Shown here: positions 29,570 through 32,619 of the stretch, piece by piece
Numbering within the stretch: position 1 is the stretch's first letter
How the letters are laid out: each line of letters begins with the position of its first letter
From: a virus
Length of the DNA stretch: 32,619 bases
Direction: 5' to 3' (one strand)
Virus record (IMG/VR): IMGVR_UViG_3300020406_000001
Coordinates: 1-32,619 of that record
Translations under genes and position numbers: made by a program
The notes under the pieces: generated by a model
Seen by the model: the letters and a program-made list of their open reading frames with translations, nothing else
Told to the model about the DNA's origin: nothing
The model's database searches: none

Positions 29570-30001
29570 TTACAAATGAACTATGGGATTAGAGATTTCC
29601 CGGTACTCTTCTTTCGCATCGTAGGATGGGCAAGGTTTATCTGCGAAATCTCTATGACCATACACTTTAATATCTGGATACTCCTCCATAATATCTTGTA
29701 TCAAGTCAATCAAACTTTCTTTCTGCTGCGGAGTTCTGGTATCCTTCGGGTTCATATCTTTATCAACTCCACCGACATAACAGATACCTATGTTGTGGTT
29801 CTCTCCAACACAATGAGCTCCACTAGTTCCAACAGATCTGCCCTTGTGTATTGAGCCATCAAGTTCCACTACAAAATGGTAACCAATATCTCGCCACTTC
29901 CTTTCCTCTGTATGCCACCTTTTAATCTCGGATGTTTTAACATCCCGGCCTTCCGGAGTAGCAGAGCAATGGATAATTATTTTATCTATATCTCTAGGCA
30001 C
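29570..30001 (-). CDS. N-acetylmuramoyl-L-alanine amidase (T7 lysozyme type)
   Basis: 143 residues, the same size class as T7 lysozyme (151). Zinc ligands and catalytic residues are all present: H11 (IIIHCSAT), Y41 (IGYHFV), H63 (SGAHCVGENHNIGICYVGG), H116 (VYGHRDF), K122 and C124 (DKPCPSYDA), equivalent to T7 H17, Y46, H68, H122, K128 and C130. Cleaves the bond between N-acetylmuramic acid and L-alanine of peptidoglycan at lysis. T7 lysozyme also inhibits T7 RNA polymerase, but no such polymerase is encoded here. No signal peptide, so a holin should release it. Last gene of the leftward block. Confidence 0.95.
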   Translation of the reverse strand: MPRDIDKIIIHCSATPEGRDVKTSEIKRWHTEERKWRDIGYHFVVELDGSIHKGRSVGTSGAHCVGENHNIGICYVGGVDKDMNPKDTRTPQQKESLIDLIQDIMEEYPDIKVYGHRDFADKPCPSYDAKEEYREISNPIVHL

Positions 30002-30368
30002 TTCTTTTTTCGGTAGCAGACTTAGTCTTCTCTACCTTCTTCCCAGATAAGTTTGTTTCGCCGGGAGTGAGATCAGTATCTGCAAAAGCCTGTGCCATAA
30101 GAGGACGATCAGATGCAGCAGTAGTTCCTTTGTCTGGTTTATATCTAACTACACCTCTTGCAGTTTTACCAACTCTATTCTTTTTGACTATTACTTTGTT
30201 AATAGATTTACCTACGATCTTACCAACTAGTTCCTTCTCCAAGCCTTTGCCTGTTCCGGCTCTAGATATGTCTCTTGCAATCTGGGTAGCAAGTTCTTCT
30301 GCCGTAGTATTCTTAGGAAGTTTAGTTCCTTTATTGGTAGAGGTAGTTGGTTGTTTTTCTTCTGCCAT
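29994..30368 (-). CDS. Basic Thr/Lys-rich protein, unknown
   Basis: 124 residues: disordered-looking N-terminus (MAEEKQPTTSTNKGTKLPKNTT), a helix (AEELATQIARDISRA), then a basic beta-like part (GKIVGKSINKVIVKKNRVGKTARGVVRYKP) and a Lys/Thr tail. Eight-base overlap with the amidase gene. It could be a DNA-associated or virion protein like its small basic neighbours. No family recognised. Confidence 0.6.
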   Translation of the reverse strand: MAEEKQPTTSTNKGTKLPKNTTAEELATQIARDISRAGTGKGLEKELVGKIVGKSINKVIVKKNRVGKTARGVVRYKPDKGTTAASDRPLMAQAFADTDLTPGETNLSGKKVEKTKSATEKRSA

Positions 30369-30372
30369 ATTA

Positions 30373-30579
30373 TTATCCTTTCTTTTTAAATAAATCCCCG
30401 TCTGCTTTTTTAACAGTTGCTTTACCTTTAGCGTGTGCTTTAAGTCTAGCTACTGCCCATTGATGTGCAGACATTCCGGCCTTGGATCCCGAGGAATAGT
30501 ATGCCCCTAACCCTCTCTTGTAGATCTTGTTAGCTCGGTCTGCCCCAAACATCTTTTGATATTTCTCTGGTGCAGCCAT
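30373..30579 (-). CDS. Small DUF5824-like phage protein
   Basis: 68 residues: YQKMFGADRANKIYKRGLGAYYSSGSKAGMSAHQWAVARLKAHAKGKATVKKADGDLF. The core A-x-x-I-Y-x-R-G-L-x-A-Y-x-x-x-G-x-x-x-x-x-S-x-H-x-W-A-x-A-R is a pattern I associate with the DUF5824-like segment found alone or at the end of phage head-morphogenesis proteins. Function is not known; probably a virion or assembly component. Four bases downstream of the next small gene's stop. Confidence 0.6.
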   Translation of the reverse strand: MAAPEKYQKMFGADRANKIYKRGLGAYYSSGSKAGMSAHQWAVARLKAHAKGKATVKKADGDLFKKKG

Positions 30580-30582
30580 ACG

Positions 30583-30771
30583 CTATGCCTTATCCCGGGA
30601 TCTTGCTTTAGATATCTTATCCATTTGTTCCTTTGTTAACTTACCTTCTTTGTATGCTTTTTGTGTTGCCATAATTTCTCTCATCCTGGCCCTCTTGTTC
30701 TTAGATCCGGACACATATTTCTTTGGAACTTTAGTGCCGGGAACTTTTGGAACCGGTTTGTATCTACTCAT
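30583..30771 (-). CDS. Small very basic protein
   Basis: 62 residues: MSRYKPVPKVPGTKVPKKYVSGSKNKRARMREIMATQKAYKEGKLTKEQMDKISKARSRDKA. The segment YVSGSKNKRARMREI...YKEGKLTKEQMDKISKARS looks like a two-helix unit seen in other small phage proteins paired with the preceding family. No reliable name. The start overlaps the holin-like gene stop by four bases (30768-30771), so the small genes form a coupled string. Confidence 0.55.
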   Translation of the reverse strand: MSRYKPVPKVPGTKVPKKYVSGSKNKRARMREIMATQKAYKEGKLTKEQMDKISKARSRDKA

Positions 30772-31175
30772 TTTTTCATATTCTCTCTAGCTATTCCTTT
30801 GCTCTTCTCCCACGATCTCATTCCTCCTAATCCAAGAAGGCTAAGTGTTAAAGTTAAAAGTCCTTCTGTCTGTAGTTCCGGCATAGGTATGTCGGATCCA
30901 GAAACTAATAGTACCCAATTTAAAAATGGTGCAAGCACATAAGACCACGCTAACCCAAAGGCACAGATCCACATTATAGATGGACGAGCTCCGGATACAA
31001 ATATGCTAGGGTGCTTGGCTTGTTCTAAGTTAGTTTGTATCTGCCCCATATTCAGAGCAATCATTTCTTTTTTAAGTTCGGCGTTGATCTTGGTTTTAAG
31101 ATCTTTGTCCTCCACAAACTTGTCAAGGATCTTACCACTTATTCCAATAATACTATCTGCTATACCTAATACCAT
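30768..31175 (-). CDS. 3TM-holin-like membrane protein
   Basis: 135 residues from ATG 31175, which lies two bases after the stop of the upstream gene (a longer start at 31247 would run into it). An amphipathic start (MVLGIADSIIGISGKILDKFVED), a charged helix, then ARPSIMWICAFGLAWSYVLAPFLNWVLL, and LLTLTLSLLGLGGMRSWEKSKGI. The order helix - R-P-x-x-x-W - two hydrophobic spans - G-x-R-x-x-E-K-x-K-G is the layout of the gene-transfer-agent 'holin of 3TMs' family. Together with the amidase it would form the lysis pair. Confidence 0.75.
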   Translation of the reverse strand: MVLGIADSIIGISGKILDKFVEDKDLKTKINAELKKEMIALNMGQIQTNLEQAKHPSIFVSGARPSIMWICAFGLAWSYVLAPFLNWVLLVSGSDIPMPELQTEGLLTLTLSLLGLGGMRSWEKSKGIARENMKK

Positions 31176-31177
31176 AA

Positions 31178-31636
31178 CTAACCCATAAAAATTTTTATAC
31201 CTACGACTAAAGCAATCCCACCTACTACGGCTCCACCTACTATCCAAGTTAATAACATTAATGTGTCCATCAATTCTTTCTTTTTTAGTTCTCTTTCTTT
31301 CTCATCTTGTTGCCTTCTTTTTCTTGCCTCTACTTGGAACTTAACCCAATCACTATGTAATCCCGGTCTGCCCAAATAAATCATTAGTTGTTTCAGTTCT
31401 TCTTCTTTCTTCTTGAGATCTTCCAGATGCATAAACTCTTCTAGATCACTCTCATCTTTTCCTGTAAACTTACTCCATATACTATTCTTTTTTTTATCCT
31501 TTCCTTTTCTTACTTCATCCGTTGCATTTGTAAAAGCAGCTATATGTTTTCCTACCGAATGCAGTTCCCTCCCGTTCTGGATCGCAGATCGGATTGTCTT
31601 GTAGGCAGCGTTGGCTATAGCTATATATTCTAACAA
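31178..31636 (-). CDS. Coiled-coil protein with C-terminal membrane anchor
   Basis: 152 residues from TTG 31636 (GGAG six bases before). N-terminal helix (LEYIAIANAAYKTIRSAIQNGREL), a Lys/Glu-rich coiled coil (EEFMHLEDLKKKEEELKQL, then ARKRRQQDEKERELKKKELMD) and a C-terminal hydrophobic span (LLTWIVGGAVVGGIALVVGIKIF). The same layout is found in cyanophage and pelagiphage genes near the holin and is usually of unknown function. It may be an envelope-linking or lysis accessory protein. Confidence 0.65.
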   Translation of the reverse strand: MLEYIAIANAAYKTIRSAIQNGRELHSVGKHIAAFTNATDEVRKGKDKKKNSIWSKFTGKDESDLEEFMHLEDLKKKEEELKQLMIYLGRPGLHSDWVKFQVEARKRRQQDEKERELKKKELMDTLMLLTWIVGGAVVGGIALVVGIKIFMG

Positions 31637-31649
31637 TCATAACTCCGGA

Positions 31650-31826
31650 TCATCCTACCGACTTGAGGAGAACATTTGCTAACATTACTATAATAGTACC
31701 GGCAGATCCTAAGATTATAAGTTCTAATCTTTTTACTCTGCCTAATATCTCTGCCCACCGGATTGCACAAATCTCCTCGTGATTGTCAATCTTTTGTTGA
31801 ACTGATGTTACTGTTGGTTTAGGCAT
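31650..31826 (-). CDS. Hemolysin XhlA-like small membrane protein
   Basis: 58 residues: MPKPTVTSVQQKIDNHEEICAIRWAEILGRVKRLELIILGSAGTIIVMLANVLLKSVG. An N-terminal helix with E-x-x-x-x-x-R-W (HEEICAIRWAEI) is followed by one membrane span ending near the C-terminus, the form of XhlA-type lysis accessory proteins and many similar phage genes. ATG 31826 lies inside the stop region of the AT-hook gene (8-base overlap) and the stop is 13 bases before the next start. Confidence 0.65.
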   Translation of the reverse strand: MPKPTVTSVQQKIDNHEEICAIRWAEILGRVKRLELIILGSAGTIIVMLANVLLKSVG

Positions 31827-31986
31827 TTTCCTTAACCTCTACTTTCCTTGGTCTACCTCTTTTAGTCTGAGGCTTGGAGCTTTCCCCTTGCTCCTCCCCA
31901 GACTTTGGTTGTGCAACAACTTTGGCAGTTTTGCCTTTCCAATTCTTTGGTGCGAGATGTGGATTAAGATCATATAGATGTGGCAT
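31819..31986 (-). CDS. Small AT-hook protein
   Basis: 55 residues from ATG 31986 with a strong AGGAG five bases before it. MPHLYDLNPHLAPKNWKGKTAKVV..., then a Ser/Glu/Gln-rich linker and KRGRPRKVEVKEN at residues 42-54. K-R-G-R-P-R-K is a standard AT-hook core (GRP flanked by basic residues) that binds the minor groove of AT-rich DNA. A role in DNA condensation or regulation is inferred from the motif only; the rest of the protein is disordered-looking. Confidence 0.65.
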   Translation of the reverse strand: MPHLYDLNPHLAPKNWKGKTAKVVAQPKSGEEQGESSKPQTKRGRPRKVEVKENA

Positions 31987-31994
31987 CAATACTC

Positions 31995-32381
31995 CTAGCT
32001 AATGTTAAACTCTGTATCCCATTTATCATCAATCGCTTTGACCATAGCTGCAATATCACTAGCCATAGCTTTTGATGTTTCACTATCTGGCGTTCTATTC
32101 ATTTTTAATTCTTCATCAATAGAATACTTATCTCTAATATCTTTAGTCTTTTCCCCATTGATTATTTCAAGGATATCTACTCTAGCTAACAATTCAGTTT
32201 TTTCTTTAGAGGTAGCCTTTGTTAGCGTGTAACTTAGATCTTTATTAAGAGACAAATAGTTTGTCCTGTCATCTGGTTCCATCACAACATAATCAACATA
32301 CCATTTAATAATCCCTTTAGTTTCTACAGGATGATTAATTATATCGTGACTTAAATTTGCTTTATATAATGTTCTTGCCAT
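31995..32381 (-). CDS. Unknown protein following the tail-fibre gene
   Basis: 128 residues from ATG 32381, preceded by GGAGG eight bases away and only 13 bases after the fibre stop. Sequence MARTLYKANLSHDIINHPVETKGIIKWYVDYVVMEPDD..., then a helical, acidic second half (KATSKEKTELLARVDILEIINGEK...). A gene directly behind a tail fibre is often a fibre chaperone or a small fibre-associated protein; this is a guess from position. No motif recognised. Confidence 0.6.
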   Translation of the reverse strand: MARTLYKANLSHDIINHPVETKGIIKWYVDYVVMEPDDRTNYLSLNKDLSYTLTKATSKEKTELLARVDILEIINGEKTKDIRDKYSIDEELKMNRTPDSETSKAMASDIAAMVKAIDDKWDTEFNIS

Positions 32382-32394
32382 ATACCTTTCCTCC

Positions 32395-32619
32395 TTAACC
32401 CGGTGTTAGCTTTACCCATTGGGCAGATCCATAAGCGTGATTGTTACTAAAGATACCATAGTTATTATCGTATCCGGTTGCCCACAAACTACCGGCACTA
32501 TCTCTAATTATAGATACATAGTATCCAGAATAGTGATGACCAAAACAGAACATATCTTCTACAGTAGTATCAGTTAATCCTACATATTGACCTGTGCCAC
32601 TAGCATTTTGATGTGACCA
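32395..32619 (-). CDS. RCC1-repeat tail fibre, C-terminal part (continues from 1-1849)
   Basis: The last 56 codons of the fibre read leftward from 32564 (LTDTTVEDMFCFGHHYSGYYV...) through another RCC1-like blade end, SLWATGYDNNYGIF, to WVKLTPG and TAA 32397-32395. Bases 32565-32619 only repeat the left end of the window. Joining the two parts gives one uninterrupted 672-residue frame, which also argues that the circle closure is right. Confidence 0.85.
   Translation of the reverse strand, partial: WSHQNASGTGQYVGLTDTTVEDMFCFGHHYSGYYVSIIRDSAGSLWATGYDNNYGIFSNNHAYGSAQWVKLTPG
32565..32619. repeat. Terminal direct repeat, right copy (assembly overlap)
   Basis: Exact copy of bases 1-55, see left copy. 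Removing one copy gives a genome of about 32,564 bp. Confidence 0.93.

Noticed and set aside
29551-29578. Bidirectional terminator between the converging operons
   Set aside because: The 19-base gap offers only a weak AACC/GGTT pairing and no T-runs; described as a repeat instead.
1-32619. tRNA genes, CRISPR arrays, insertion sequences
   Set aside because: No cloverleaf-like segment with TTC-type loop, no regularly spaced repeats, and no transposase were seen on either strand.
1-32619. T7-type phage promoters or a phage RNA polymerase gene
   Set aside because: No repeated ~20-base promoter consensus was noticed before the late genes and no polymerase gene is present.
1-32619. Stop-codon reassignment
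   Set aside because: TAA, TAG and TGA all end recognisable genes at the expected places, often inside ATGA or TAATG overlaps.

Overview
The window is almost certainly one complete, circularised genome of a small podovirus-like (T7-type virion) bacteriophage. The first 55 bases (1-55) are repeated exactly as the last 55 (32565-32619), which is what an assembler leaves when it closes a circle with a 55-base k-mer, so the unique genome is about 32,564 bp and one gene (an RCC1-type tail fibre) runs across the join. Base composition is low in GC (about 36 % by eye), Shine-Dalgarno sites are canonical (AGGAGG-like), and the standard code fits, with TAA, TAG and TGA all used as stops. Gene content (T7-like portal, scaffold, capsid, tail tube and ejection proteins; no RNA polymerase, no DNA polymerase, no tRNA) resembles uncultured marine podoviruses and pelagiphage-type genomes. 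A proteobacterial, perhaps alphaproteobacterial, host is an inference only.

Layout. The circle carries two transcription blocks that diverge from one control region (about 24871-24996) and converge at 29551-29569. The short rightward block (24997-29552) looks early: two unknown genes around a small membrane protein, a zinc-ribbon protein, a small serine recombinase, a one-span membrane protein, a YqaJ-type exonuclease, a RecT annealase and a LexA-like winged-helix protein. The long leftward block starts with a ribbon-helix-helix repressor candidate (24685-24870), a DUF1064-like nuclease and a protein with the DNA-binding domain IV of DnaA. These are followed by a winged-helix replication protein whose gene contains repeats, an AT-rich stretch and a perfect DnaA box (a candidate origin), and then by small genes, the small terminase subunit, a C5-cytosine methyltransferase and the large terminase subunit.

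The same leftward block continues with morphogenesis genes in T7 order: GNAT-like protein, gp7.3-like protein, small basic proteins, portal, Bbp19-like protein, scaffold, a 36-residue membrane protein, major capsid, head decoration, tail tubes A and B, gp14-like protein with a C-terminal S74 domain, two large internal virion proteins plus a 1138-residue ejection-protein candidate, and two tail fibres. Across the join (32397 down to 29570) lie an AT-hook protein, membrane and coiled-coil proteins, a 3TM-holin-like protein, small basic proteins and a T7-lysozyme-type amidase, i.e. the lysis and accessory end.

The strongest unusual signals are these. (1) By eye the genome has no CATG, ACGT, TCGA, GCGC or CGCG and only one GANTC, while CCGG and GATC are strongly enriched. 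(2) A 260-codon open frame lies inside the methyltransferase gene. (3) A DnaA-domain-IV-only protein sits beside a candidate origin. (4) The receptor-binding candidate is an RCC1-type propeller. (5) A 19-bp exact repeat exactly fills the junction between the convergent blocks.
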